NCBI GenBank assembly: GCA_029204225.1
Contig: CM055096.1
Coordinates: forward strand, 36,593,089-36,657,088
Length of the DNA stretch: 64,000 bases
From: Diphasiastrum complanatum
Lineage: Eukaryota > Streptophyta > Lycopodiopsida > Lycopodiales > Lycopodiaceae
Reading direction: 5' to 3'
In this document: one piece after another, positions 23,897 to 38,000 of the stretch
How the letters are laid out: each line of letters begins with the position of its first letter
How positions within the stretch are numbered: the stretch's first letter is position 1
Program-made: the position numbers and the translations under genes
The notes under the pieces: generated by a model
Seen by the model: the letters and a program-made list of their open reading frames with translations, nothing else
Told to the model about the DNA's origin: nothing
Database searches by the model: none

Positions 23897-26800
23897 CTGT
23901 ACAAATTCTTCTTGTAAGAGTAGCATGTTCATGTTTCAATTATTTAATGGTACTACAAGATTCACTACCTTCAGCCATCAACAGGATTTGTTTGTTATCA
24001 CATACTTTGTCTCACAATTTTACCAGAAAAATAATTGAAACATGCCAGCAAGAAAGAATTTGAATTTCAAAGTAATAGCAGTATAAATTAGCAGAACACA
24101 TCTCACAAAATGGAAAAGCTCAGCCTGACTATGATAAAAGCTACTTACCTGTATATGATTCAAAGGATCAAGATACTTTCTGCGAGTGTCGAACGACCTT
24201 TCCAAGAAAGGATGATCTTCAAGTACAGCATTTTGCTGTGAGACCATCAAGAACTGAAAGAGGCAAAGCTCTCCAACATCAATTTGACGTTATGAATCAT
24301 TGATCTAAGTACAGAAACTTGTATCATGATTCAAAACAATCTGATCCTTCATATGATTAGCATACGCTATCGCTAAGTGCCTCTTAAGACATAAAAATCA
24401 AATTCACTCAGTAAAGTAATACCTGTGCCTTTGTCAGGTTGTACTCATGGGCAACTAGATCATACACCAATTTTTCAGTGATACGATTCCTGTCAAAGGT
24501 GATTGGATCACATTTGAGTGTATCAGCTAGATATCATTATGGTGTAACTAAATGATCATGCAACATCAAAAGGAAAGAAGTTGCAACATAGAAAAAAGAA
24601 TCCAATAATGGACACTCTCAAGACAAGATAAAAAATATTTACAGCAAAATTGGGTCTTCATCTACAAATTTAAGGTTCTTAATATTGATGCCTATGGTAG
24701 ATTTAAGCTATTGTTGGCATTATTTTTTGGCAGATACACTTTTGGTGCATTTTGGGACATCAAGCAAGTTGGTATTCCAACAAAATATGCCTGCAAAGCA
24801 CAACCAACTAACCAAAAAATATGATGCAAGCTAAAAGATTATTGATCTGAAGTCTTCCATGGCTTGTACTGGTGTTTCTTTCAAACAACCACTCAGCTTT
24901 CTTGGAACACCTCTTTGTTCAACCTTCAAAGAGGGAATCATTATGCTTTTGAGTCCACTTTTTTGGATAAGCCTTCTCATGATATGGTTAACCACATGCA
25001 AATGGGACACATAGGACCATCAATCACTAGGTAATTTAAATGCTTCTTCAACAAATTTGTCACAAACACCAAACACACTAATTTTGAGGGTTAAAAAAGT
25101 TAAATAAAGCTTTGGACATATAGTGAGAATGAGCCTTTGAAGAGGTTATTTTCCCCATTATGAAATGATATCTCAATTTTAAAGATGCAAATGATCATGC
25201 TTCTAGTATGATATTATAGTTAAACTGATATGGCTCTTAGATCAACTTCACTCTGGTTACCCTGAGAAGAATAATACTCTATCTATGCAAGAAGAGTATC
25301 CTTCAACTAAAGAGTAACCATCAACCTTGGCTAAATGTTGCCCCTTTGTACTAGTTCTTTTTTTAATTCCCAAAAATTTTACAAACAAAACGTGTTAAAA
25401 GTGTTACTTGTTAGAAGAATTTAATCCTTCCCTTGAAAATTTGACCTGGATAAGCATTACTTACAACTATATAAGCGGTGTCAAGTGCATCATTTTGCTT
25501 GGGGTCTTTTACAAGGTACAAAATTATTTTTGAACATTGTCACCATGGACTTGTTTTGCTCAATAAGGTTGCAAACTCAATGATCCATGCCTCTTGTAGA
25601 ACATGGAGGCTCGACCATTGAGTTTGCAACCTTTTTGCTAGCATTTAGGGCTTCAGCTCAGCTCATCAACAGCTTAGAAGTATCAAAACTTTATTCTAAA
25701 GGTCCATCCTCCATCAATGAGGCTTAAACATGAGGCTTGACCATTTAGTTTGCAGTTTTTTTTTGGGATCAGGGATTCAACTTAGCCTGTCATCAACTCA
25801 GAACAGGTTGTTTGTCTACATTCTTGCTTGATTCCCTTCGTAATTTTCTACATTCTTGTTTGATTTGATGGATACATGTTACCTTCAAGTATGATATTAG
25901 CAGAAATCACCTTGGTTTATCTGTTATGATGTTAGCCCTCTATACTAGATAGTTATTTTTACTGTCAAGGAGGCCTAACATTTATCCAGGGTAGTGTGTT
26001 AGACTTTTACCCTAAAAAGCCCATTGATTTGAGCTCAATTCAAACAAAACTTTGCTCCTATTATTAAGATGAACACAACTCATTACATATTGACTATAAC
26101 ATCCCATTTTGATTGGCATATTGCTCCAATGGAGGTTAGAAGTGCATTCTTGAAGAAGAAATTTACATTTATGAGCCTAGACGCTTTGTTGTTAAAGGTA
26201 AAGAACGTCTTGCTTGTAAACTCAAGAAAGCTTTCTATGGTTTCAAGCTTAGTTGCCGCGTTCCAGAATGCGTTCCGTTCCAGAACTTCACCAAAAAATA
26301 ATTTAAAATAACAAAGGAATCAAAGTATTAAGGATGAACAGGATCCATAGCGATTTCAGAGCAATATAATCCATGGGAGCCTGGCGAAGCTGGTCCAATG
26401 CACTTCGGGGGCCTGCAACATGCTCTTTGCAACGCTCTTCCTCTTTTTCTTTGTGGGCGCTGGTGTAGCCATAGCTTCTTTCGCTGAAAGCTCTCTCTTA
26501 CATTGTGATTTGGGCCATCTTTCTGAGCTGAAGCCGAGAGATGACAAAGAAGATAAAATGATCAAACCCAGTTTGCAGAAGGGGAAACCCACTATGACTG
26601 CTTGCGCAGTGCGAATGCGAGTCATCAGCTAGAATAACTTAGAAATTGAGAACATGGCAATTCTTGGATTAACGTGAGCTTAATGGCTCAGATAGCGATT
26701 CTAGGATCAATAAGAGGTACAAGAATTTCGTTCGTTTTTGCCAGGGCTATAAGCAGCTCTCTATCAGCAGTCAGACAAGATATCGCATGGATCCGATGGA

Positions 26801-29800
26801 GCACAAGTCTTGGCTACAAGCAGCTCTCCATCAGCAGTCCGACAAGAAGAAGGAAGATTGCGGCCAGTTTAACACCTGTTTTGTTATTTTTAAGAAAATG
26901 TTCCGACCCAGTACGTTTCGGAACGTACAGTATGTTCCGACCCAAAAGGGTCAGAACGGGCTTCTAAGGTTTCAAGCAATCTCCAAGAGCGTGGTACTCA
27001 CGCATTGATGAATATCTTTTGAGATTTGGTTTCTAGAGAAGCGAATGTGATTCTATTCTTTATATTATCCATGAGGATTACAGAATTCTTCTTCTCATGT
27101 GGATGACCTAATTATCATCGAAACTAGAAGTACTTTATTGGAAATGATAAAGACAAAGTATTGAGTTTGATACGAACATTCTTGGCGAACTTCATTTATG
27201 ACTTGGAATTGATATTTGGTGTCAGCATGATAGTTTATTTCTTACTCAATCCAAGTATGTCCAATAACTGTTGGAGCGACAATCAAGTATTAGCTCTGGT
27301 GATGAAGATGCAATAAATAGAACTCTATTAAAACAGTCAATTGGAAATCTTAATTATACGACTATCATGCATCAGAAGATATCTTGAGCAATTAGTGTGG
27401 TAAGTCAAATTATGTGAAGTCCAAAGGAATCTCATTGGAGAGCAGCAAAGCACATAATTAGGTATCTTATAATAACTTTCAATAATGGGCTTGAATATTG
27501 AACTTCTGTTGATCTTGCTATAACGCAGAAGACGTGCATTCTATTTCTCATTACGCCTTCTTCCTTGTTTCTAGCGCTATATCATGGAAAGAGTAAGAAA
27601 CAACCTATAGATGCATTGTCTCCTACTAGAGTTGAATATAATTCTATTAAGAGTGTTATATGCATTGAACCCACGGTTCCCAGAACCGTGGGTCCTGGGA
27701 ACCGTGGAAGGAACCGTACCACGGTTCATTGAACCGTGGTACGGTTCCAGTATTTAATTGATTAATTAATTATTTATTTATTTAATTACCAAATTATTAC
27801 AGACACAGATTTGATTTGGACACAGATTTGGAACTGATCCACACAGACCTGTTAATCCACACAGACCTGATAATCCACACAGACCTGTTAATCCAGATTC
27901 CACACAGACCTGTGTACTGAAAAAAAAAATTAATTAATTGATTAATTACCTCTACAGTTCACACGGTTTTTGCAAAAAAAATTCTGAGAACCGTTCTCAG
28001 AACCGTACTGAACTGTTAACGGTTCATTAATTCTATGGTTATATGTAAAAGTTTTTGGTTCTGAAGGTTATTTGAGCTTATAATTTCTCAAGATGTAGCT
28101 ACAGTGATATATTGTGACAAACAAAGTTCTATCCAGATTGTGAAGAATTTTTATTCTGTGCTGACAATAAGCACATTGAAAGTTATAATCGCTAAGTGGA
28201 GTTGATCTATTGCTCTACCAATGAACATGTGGCTAACATCATCTTGACAAAGCCTCTCAACAGAAGAAAGTTTGAATATTTGTGAGCTATGGTGAATGTT
28301 TATGAATATTAACTTAAGGGGAAGTGCTAGAAGATATAATGCTTAGTTAATAGCCCTTAACAAGACCTTCATATCGATGTATAACAAATACAGTTAGTTA
28401 CTTTGTGCGACACTTGTACTCTCAACATAAAAAATTCTCGACCAACCTAATGGTGGTTTTGGTGTCTCCTCTCTCTCTTGCCCTTCTCATCTAAGAACAT
28501 AATCCATTGTGCATGATGATTGCTTGCAGTAGGTGATAAGATTCTATTTGCAATAGTCTTAGTTTCTAGCAGCGGTCCCACTTTTACATTCAAATATATT
28601 TATCTAACATAGCAAGGGTCCCATTTTTACATTCGAATATATTTAAGACTCACACAAGTACAAAGATTAGAAAATGCATCCTACACATAATTTAAGTGAA
28701 TACATACGTGACATGCTCTTCACAACACATCCCTAAAAGAATAGATCTTGGAGGTTCCAAGCTTCTAGATTTGCATATTTGCAAGAACGGTGTTTTCTTC
28801 CTGAATGTACGGAAATTTGAGATTGTTTAGGGCCAAAATGGTTAGCAACACTATGTTGAAGATGACATATACATTTTATGTCCTTTTAATTTTTGATACT
28901 CTGCGTGAAAGTCAGGTACATGCTAAAGGCTGAGGCTATAGGAAACAATGAATCTTCTGTTCATTTTACCAGGATCTTTTGTCAGCATAAGCATTGTAAA
29001 TTAGCCATTTTACAAAACTAGGTTTAAAATGTACAAGCCACATCAGAATTTAAATCTTGAAATTCTCCATAAGTACTAGTCATTCAAAAAGTGAGGAAAT
29101 GTAAGTAGGAGATAAACCTATATATCAAGCAAAAAGGGGACATTCAAGATTTGTGAGGGGCTTTCTTAATGCTACAATCCTCTAAGTACTGACCACATGG
29201 AGGCTTCAATTATCAAAAGTACTGCACTCCAAATTCCAATGGGCAATAGCAGTCAGCAGAGAAAACATTGAAAAGTGCAGGAAAGATCCAACAAGTGATT
29301 TACTGGACAAGCCCCGACCTTCAAAATGCTTAGAAGTACCTGCAAAGGCGAGCATATTCTTGTGCAATCTCCATGGATGCTTTGAACAGTGACATCTGTA
29401 AGTACCCAATGAGAAATAAGAAGACAGAAGTCAGTCATTTGTACATAGTTTCGACACTGGTAGTTATTAGGCTGCTCCGTTCTGTATCCGTCATATCCAT
29501 TTTGAATTTTTGGGAGAAATTTCCTATTGATTGCAATTTGATGTAGTGTCAGCAGAAGAAGGCAAGAACTTCAGCTCATTAGCTGCTAATTTATCATGAC
29601 TAGCTTTCAAACTGTCATGTCATTCTTTGCGATGCATTCTCGGATCATACCAAGCACATACATAAGTCCACTCAAATTTACTTAGTACACCATATCATGC
29701 AACTCAGAGCAACAAAGCATGACTCAGAGAAAATTTTCATTGAATGACTTGCTTTTTCTCATCACATTTAGTGAAATCCCACTACATGGCCAAACAGGAA

Positions 29801-31954
29801 CAGTAAAATCCACACACCAAAAGGGTGTTAGTGCAAATGTGGGCCTGGATGTTAACCTAGAACATGATTGTTTTTTAATGCTCTTATCTAGTGTTTGAGT
29901 ACTCCAATGCTAGTTATTTCCAAACACAGATCAGTCAATGAGGCCACTACTTGCCATTTGACATGCAAGCAAAACATATAATCCTACAACTTGCTATTAC
30001 GACTTAAAACAGACTTTTCAACAAATTTAGTTACATGCAGAAGCAAATACCTGCACATTTGAAAGAAACGTCCGAAAGAAAGGCCATTCTGCATACATTC
30101 TTTGAAGTTCTTGTACTCTTTCAGGTTGATTTTGTGTATAGCCCAAAATACCACTACCAACCCCAAACCATGCAGGAAGTGTATGCCGAGACTGAATAAC
30201 ACCATGGAAAAATTCAGCAGAACAATAGACACAATAGCAGACACAAACAGAGCCAAACTCTTGAAAGATAAATTGCCTTGCAAATAGTTATTCAAGTCTC
30301 CACTAACAGCTGAATATAATGGACGGATACAATTTTGAGGGGAAAATTTAGCTCTTCACCTGTGCCCATGCAAACACCCATGGAATTGCTCGCAATGAAG
30401 ATTTGTCGCGAATTGCAGAATTACGGCGAGAAGGCCGACTTCCAATGTTGATGAGACTTATCTCATTGACTATTGTTGCTTCATGAAAGTAGTCATAAAA
30501 TCCTTCTGTCTCATCAGTGAGACCACGATACTCTCTCTCTGCTTCAGTTGCCATGCATTGCATGATTGAAAAATACTGCAAGAGGATAACAGACCAGATT
30601 ACAATGAGTCTTATTTGGCCAACTTTTCACAAGTAAGTCTGCTCTGAATTCTGCTGGTTGACCAGGGTGTGACTCCCCCTCCCACTCTCTTGGACACAAT
30701 ATTTCCTTTGCAAGGATGGACTAAGGAAATCCGTTTAAGCAATGTACCTCCTTGAACTCCTACAGGTTGACCAAGGTTCAAGTCTCCTTCCACCCCTTGG
30801 CACGACGTATCAGAGACCTACTTCTAGTGTTTACATCATTCCTTTTCCACATTCTAGGAGGTGTTGCATTCTGATTTATCTGAAACTATCATAACTAAAG
30901 TTTGCTATAGCTCCAAGGGAGCAAGCATCATGCATGCAAACTTTAAACTCAGGTGGTACAACAGCAAAGATCTTGAGAATTTGGTTGAAAAAAATGCACT
31001 GATTCACAAGACAAATCTACCTGCACAACAAGTCAATGAATAGATAAACTGGCCTGGCAAGGTATTTTCTTCTCTAAGAGCTTTCTCTATTATACGCAAT
31101 GAAGATCACATCTCCGTGTAACAAGACCATGGGTCTTCAGAGACTACTGATTATCTATATCACAAGGTTTTCATTTTGAGGGTTTATAGCTTGGCAGTTG
31201 TTAGTGAGTACCTATATTTTTGAAAAACTATTTCAATGATGAAAAACTATGCAATGCTGCTCCAGAGCATCAAAGAAGTAGAGGCTCCGATCACTTGACA
31301 TCAAGTCTGGAGAACAAGACACCTGGATCTTACCACCTTAAACTGCTCACAAGCTAATCCTTTATTGGAGCCTTTTACCAAATCCATCATTTAGAGAGTA
31401 TAGATAAGGTGATGATTATACAGTAGAGGACCTGTAATTTATCTATCTAGATTCATAAATCAGGAACAGTAAGTTAGATTACGGTGCCTCAATTGTAGAA
31501 TGAAAATAAAGTCCAGAATAAGTTCTTATTCCAAGCGACATGGGAAAATGATTAGGTGGCGTATTACCCTCCTCTAAGGGACAAACAAGTGAGGCTCTGA
31601 GGTCACATGCACAGGAAAGCCATTTGACGAGTTTTCTAAGTATGATTTCATTCAAACTGCAGAGTGTAATTGGCTCATTTGCAAAGTCTAGTGTTTAGAC
31701 CTCGTCTAGTTTGTCCATCCCATGAGCACACTGTATAGTTGGTTCATTTGCAAAGTCTAGTGTATACACCTCATCTAATATTTCCATCCTGTGAACAGAT
31801 TCTGAAAATCTTTGATGTTTTATCATTCTGTTGGTTACATGCTTTTAAGTATATAGATCAGTTACAGTACTCTAGAATAGCTGAATTGACAATATACTAA
31901 CACATGCACAACCTATGAGTAGGAAAACATTATCCAAGCCACAGGAGTCATAAG

Positions 31955-32012
<58 letters not shown>

Positions 32013-35000
32013 TCTTCTCCATGCCAAAAGGCATATAAGACTAATAAACGCATATGTCAAGTATGTGGTATCAGTGGGAGCATATGAAAACATCTCCAAA
32101 AATAGTAATGAAAGAAAATAACATAACTAAATACTACGAATTGAGACGAGTGAGATATTTAGTAGTATGAATGTTGCTAGATACACAAAGTGAGGTATAA
32201 CAGTATCAATATCATCATGTCTTACTGCTGAAGAAGAAGGAACTGACGAAATATGCAACATGAGGTAATTCAGGTAGCTGCTAACATCGTCTAGGAGGAT
32301 GAGAAGTGTGTCTCCTCATGATAGGATGGATAGCTCGGCCTGCGACATGCCTATGAATGGAGTGTTGTCTCTGATCTCTGCGAATAGGTGTGTTGTCGTC
32401 TCCTATAGAAGATAGAGGTAATCAAAGACTGAGACTGAGAACTATGATGAGTCTGCTTGGCTGTCCGGCATATATCACGTTGTAACAATAATATCTCTCA
32501 TAACATAAGTGTCAGCGGGTGTTCTCATATGCTATGAGCGATCGGAGTGTGATGGGCATGTCGCGGTGCGTGTATGTTTGTAGACTTTATCGAATGTGCA
32601 TGTAAAACTATAGACTATCTCGAATAATAGTTCATTTCTACGGACTGGTGTAGAGACTGAATATTTACATTGTTCAGGAGTACTAAGAGGATGAATTTAG
32701 GTGAGCAGGAGTAAGATTAAACTCCAACATCTCACACGTGGTTTGAGCACTCCACATATCAAAAGCTACCTACTCATTCAAAAAATCATTCCAACATAGC
32801 TCTCATTGAAGAATTAGAAGCTATGAACCAATCGAGACCCTAGAGCGTGGGAGTTCTAGTTCATAGGTGACCTCGCCTAGTCTCCTATTGATGGTAAAGG
32901 GACCACAATACCTTGGAGACAACTTAGCACACACTCCTGATTTGAGGGTTTTAGAGTCAACTGGGACTCTCAAGTAGACTTTCTCACCAGTGGAGAACTC
33001 CACATCCCGTCTGTGTGGATCTGCATGATGCCTGGCTCGATCCTGGGACTGCCTAATGCTACGCTTAGCATGTTCTATCATCTGGTTTAGGTCCTCTAAA
33101 AAGTTTCTAGCTGCTTCAACTTTTTCTTGTTTAAACCCTACAGCTGTGGGTGAGCGTGGCTGAAAACCGTACATCAGCATAAATGGGCTGTATCCCGTAG
33201 CTGAATGTTTGGTACTGTTATAAGCAAACTCTAATATCGAGAGATACTCCTCCCAATTAGTCTGCTTCTTGCTGACATATGCACGAAGCATATCCTCCAG
33301 CACTTGATTTACCCTTTCTGATTGACCGTCCGTCTGTGGATGGTCGGTGGTACTCATATTAAGTTTAGTATGGAGATGATGGAATACTGCCCTCCAAAAA
33401 TTTCCAGTAAACTTACTGTCCCGGTCGCTGACTATGCCGGAAGGTAGACCGTACAATTTAAATAGCCCGTCTACAAACAACCTTGCTAACTCTGGAGCTC
33501 TAACGGTTGTTTTGGTCAGACGGTCAACTATGACCCATATAGCGTCATTACCCTTTTGGGTTTTAGGCAGGCCTACTATAAAATCCATGGAGATACTCTC
33601 CCATTTACCAACTGGTATTTCTAAGGGATGCAACAACCCTCCTGCCTTTAAACGCTCTGCTTTATTTACTTGACATTTCTGGCAACTGGTTACATACTGG
33701 TGGACGTCCTTTTTCATACTAGGCCAGAAAAATTGCCTACGAAGAAGTTCATAGGTCTTCTGTATGCCTCGGTGTCCCGCGCTAGGATTGTCATGACATT
33801 CATATAGGACCTGCTGCCTATAATCCTCTGAATTGGGAACACATACTCTATCTCTATAGAGCAAGTACTCATCCTGAATGAAATATTGTTTCCATTTGAA
33901 TCCTTGAGTCAACTGACCCTCAACCACTGGGGTTTGCTTGGGTAATACAGGCTCAGAATCCTCAACTTCATCTGACGACGTATACTCGGACTCATCATCA
34001 TCCTCAACGGAAGCTGCCGTATTCTTGGATGAACTGGCCCCAGCCCCGGGAACTGGTTCTGGAGTCTGTAATTGTCTGCTCTGGACTGAGTTCCAGATAG
34101 TAGAGAAGAATGCATCATGCTGGCATTTCCCTCTCAAGGACTCGAGTAACTCATTACGAATCTGAGTAAAACTCAGCTCGTTTATCATAGGCATTCTGCT
34201 AAGGGCATCTGCTACTGTATTGAATTTTCCACGTCTATATCTGATAGACATGTCAAACTCTTGCATCAACTCTGCCCAACGAGCTTTCCGACCTCTAAGC
34301 TCAGGTTGATTGCAAAGGTATCTGAGACTCTCATGGTCTGTCAGGACCTCAAAGTTGGCACCATACAAATAATGCCTCCAAGTCTTAAGGGCATGGACTA
34401 TAGAAAAAAGTTCCTTTTCATAGGCACTATACCTAGTCTGAGCTGGCTCGAGTTTTTTACTTTCGAACGCAACTGGTCGTCCACCCTGAGTTAGCACAGC
34501 ACCTACTGCAAAGTCGCTAGCATCTGTTTCGACCACAAATGGCTGATTGGGGTCGACGACCTTTAAAAATGGTGCTGTAGCTAAGGCTGTTTTGAGAGCA
34601 TCAAAGCTCTCTTGCTGTGCGGACTTCCAAATGAACTCCTTTCCCTTCCCCTCAAGGAGATTTGTCATAGGAACTGCTATCTGAGCATATTCCTTGACAA
34701 ATCGTCTGTAATATCCCGCAAAACCAAGAAAGATCTGAAGTTCCAAAATATTCTGAGGTCTCAGCCAATTGAGTATGGCTTTAACCTTATTTGGGTCCAT
34801 CTTAATCCCATCTGAAGAGATAATGTGACCCAAATATGCTACTTCTTCAACGAAGAATTCACACTTGGATTGTTTAGCATAGAGCTTATGCTTTCTGAGC
34901 GGTCGAAACACCTTTCTGAGGTGTTTTAGATGCTCCTTCCTCGTTTTGCTGTAAACGAGGATGTCATCTAAAAATACGACTACAAACTTACCCAAGTATG

Positions 35001-38000
35001 GTCTGAGGATACTGTTCATCAAGGTCATAAAGGTAGCTGGAGCATTTGTGAGCCCAAATGGCATCACCTTAAACTCATAATGACCGTGACGAGTCCTAAA
35101 AGCTGTTTTCGAGACATCTTCCGATTTTATACGGACTTGATGATATCCCGATCTGAGGTCTATTTTGCTAAAAAACTTAGCCCCGTCGAGTTGGTCAAAC
35201 AACTCGTCTGCCCGAGGCATAGGGTATTTATTCTTAATTGTGACTTTATTGAGGGCTCTGTAATCTACGCAAAGACGCATAGACCCCTCTTTCTTTTTCA
35301 CCAATAGGACTGGTGAGGCCCATGGTGAACTACTGGTCTGAATTTGGCCTTTCCCAAGATAATCTGAGTTATTTCTTCATCCTCTGTTCGGCTGACCCGA
35401 TACGGAGGTTTAGAAACAGGTGCTGTACCTGGTACTAGGTTTATTACATGATCTACCTCTCTGCTAGGTGGTAAACCATGTGGTAAATCTTCAGGAAAAA
35501 CGTCTTTAAATTTAGACAATAAAGTTTCTAATTTACTAATTTTCTGCTGAATAGAATTGGAAATAGAAACTTCAGGAATAGATTGCAAGTCACATAAGAA
35601 TACCTGATGGTCTTCGTCTCCGATTAGTAACAGAGCTCTGAACTGCAGACCATAGGACTGTTGGGAACATCATGCTCCCCATGCAACTGGATCTCTCGGC
35701 CTTTATGCTGAAAGCTGAGGGTGTTCTCCTGATAGTTTCTGTGGAGGGAAGGTCCTAAACTGTAGAGCAAATCTCTCCCGAGAACAATATCTGTTCGATC
35801 CAGGTGCATTATCTGAAAGTTTATTTCATCTTGGTACCCCTGAATACCAAGATTTAACTTACTTACCATAGTTTTTTTTTATCTTCACCCTTAGCTAATG
35901 AAACTATGTACCTATGCTGACTAGGTACTTCTGGTAGTTTAAGCTTTTTAACCAGGGTGTAGTTGATGAAATTATGGGTTGCCCCATCATCAACCATAAC
36001 TCTTACTGACTGGTTACCAACTTTCCCATGCATACGTACTAGGTCATGCGGCCCAAAGCTGAAGGGTCTCGCTAGCATTGCAGAGATAAGCTGGCAACAG
36101 TGTTCATGATCTTCATGATACACTTTGATCTCGGAAGCTGCCGAGTCACTGGGGAAACATACAGTCTGAACAAGATGAACTTGTTTTTTATCTTTCTTAT
36201 CTTTTTTAGTGAAAGGCCCCTTGGGACACTGTCTGACTGTGTGTCCCTTGCCCATACACACAAAGCACAAACGTTCTTGTTTGGCTTTCTCAAAATCATC
36301 TGGTTTTAAGGGCTGTATGAGTGAAGGGCGTTTCTGAGGAGCTTCACTTTTAAATTTATCTTCTTTCTTTCTTTTTAAAAATTTCTTTTTGAATTGAAAG
36401 TCTTTCTGAGGAGGCTGCTCAGAAATTGGTTGTTGTCTCGCCCTCTTCCTACCCACTGAATCATCATAGATTTGAGCATATCTGAGAGCTTGCTCAAGGG
36501 TAGTAGGTGAGTTTCTCTGGACCTCTACTTTATATTCATCTTTGAGGCCACGGACAAATCCCCTAATTTTCTGATAATCATCCATATTTTTAATCTTTAA
36601 AATTGCTTCTCGATACTGCGAGATATATTGGATGAGGGACTTGTCCATTACTGTTCTTTCCCAAGCTTCCCAGGCTCTATCAAGTTCATTTTCTGGTAGA
36701 AATTCTCTTAGGAAAGCTTTTTCAAAAGCTTTCCATGACCGGGGAGTCTGCCCAGTCTCCTGGAGATTTAACCACCACTTATAGGCCATAGGCCCTAAGG
36801 AAAGACTGGCCTCAATGGTCAGGGGTCTGTTTAAGAGCATGAATGTTCTTCCATTTGCTGAGGAAGGTTTGTAGAATATCTGCATTTCTATCCTTCTCTT
36901 CCCCATTAAAAGTAGGAGGTTTTAAATCTTTAAAAACACTGGGGTGAGACCATAAAGTCTCACCCGAAACTGATGGAAGTGGAGAAGGGGATAACTGAGA
37001 AGTGGAGAGAAGGCTTCCTTTCACGGAACTCAAAATCAAGCTTTTGAGTTCAGCGAATGAATCGTCCACACTGGACTTGAAATTGGCTAATGCCAACTTC
37101 AATTCATCCACTTCTGTTACCAATTGGAAAAACTGCTCCTTGGTAACCAGTTCGTCGAGTTCTTCGGTGAACTGTTCCTGTTCTTCCACTTCCATGGGTT
37201 CCTTCCCTTTTCTGTAAGCCAAGGCTTTTGTTTCAAGTTCGTCGAAGCCTCTCTCCTGGGGTTGATCAGGTCCCTGAGGAGTGGTCATTTTCGGAATTGA
37301 AAGAGAGGTACCTTAACTTCAAATGAAAAAAGTCAAAAAGACTAATTTACAACTATACAAGGTAAAGGAAAGATGACTTAGCTGTTCTGAGGACTGTACT
37401 TCCAAAGAAATTAGAAGAAGAACCCTCTCAACTCTTTTACCCAAGATTTCAGACCTGCTGTCCCGGAAAATCCCAGCTTGAAGCTTCAAAATGGCGTCAA
37501 AATTTCCGGTTCCTTGAGTATAGTAGCTCGCTGATCTGATTGCTTCTAAAATGGTTTCTAAAAATCAGATTTGAAGCCAAGATTCACTTCTGAATTTGAA
37601 AATTTCAGAACACTGTACTCGCTGTCTGGCTGAGGTCCAATTTCTCAGAAAACTTTGGTTTGAGGCCCCAAAAATGCAAATACTTTGGTACTCCTCTACC
37701 CTCGCTGGCTGGACAGCTATTTGATGGCTCCAAAAACTTCTGATTTAAGGCTCAAAGCCCGCTTGCTTCTCTGATTTAGCTTCAGATAGTAGGTCGCTAA
37801 TCTGAGGGCTTCGGTAGGTGCCCAACTTCAGATGTCTGAGCTTCAATTTGAAGGATGAAGCCTACAATCAGCTCGCGATGGTCTTCTCAGACCCTGCCTA
37901 CCTTCCTCTGTCCAAAACCCGCTCAACAGTTTCAATTTGGCACCTGAAAATCGAGATTTAAGCACTCTTCTGGCAGCGCTGGTTTTGGCCCTTACTTCTG

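Larger units (their letters stand above)
26030..28324 (+). mobile_element. Decayed Ty1/copia element, antisense to PEPC
   Basis: RT is recognisable as [20 protein letters not shown] and AFLKKKF, interrupted by an inserted element, then resuming as [19 protein letters not shown] (about 26,972-27,030). Downstream, shifted frames match copia RNase H and end at TNEHVAN-like text near 28,220. A purine-rich AAGGGGAAG at 28,316-28,324 could be the polypurine tract, with an LTR (TGCTAGAAG...) following. Many stops are present. The 5' half is missing. Confidence 0.7.
30576..32820. other. PEPC intron DNA between exon k and the gypsy element
   Basis: No gene is recognisable. It contains a 70-bp duplication (31,671-31,800) and a GA microsatellite. 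The 3' LTR expected for the neighbouring gypsy element is not found here. Confidence 0.4.

Noticed and set aside
29206-29438. Minus-strand ORFs around PEPC exon m
   Set aside because: They are in other frames; only [18 protein letters not shown] fits the protein and splice sites.
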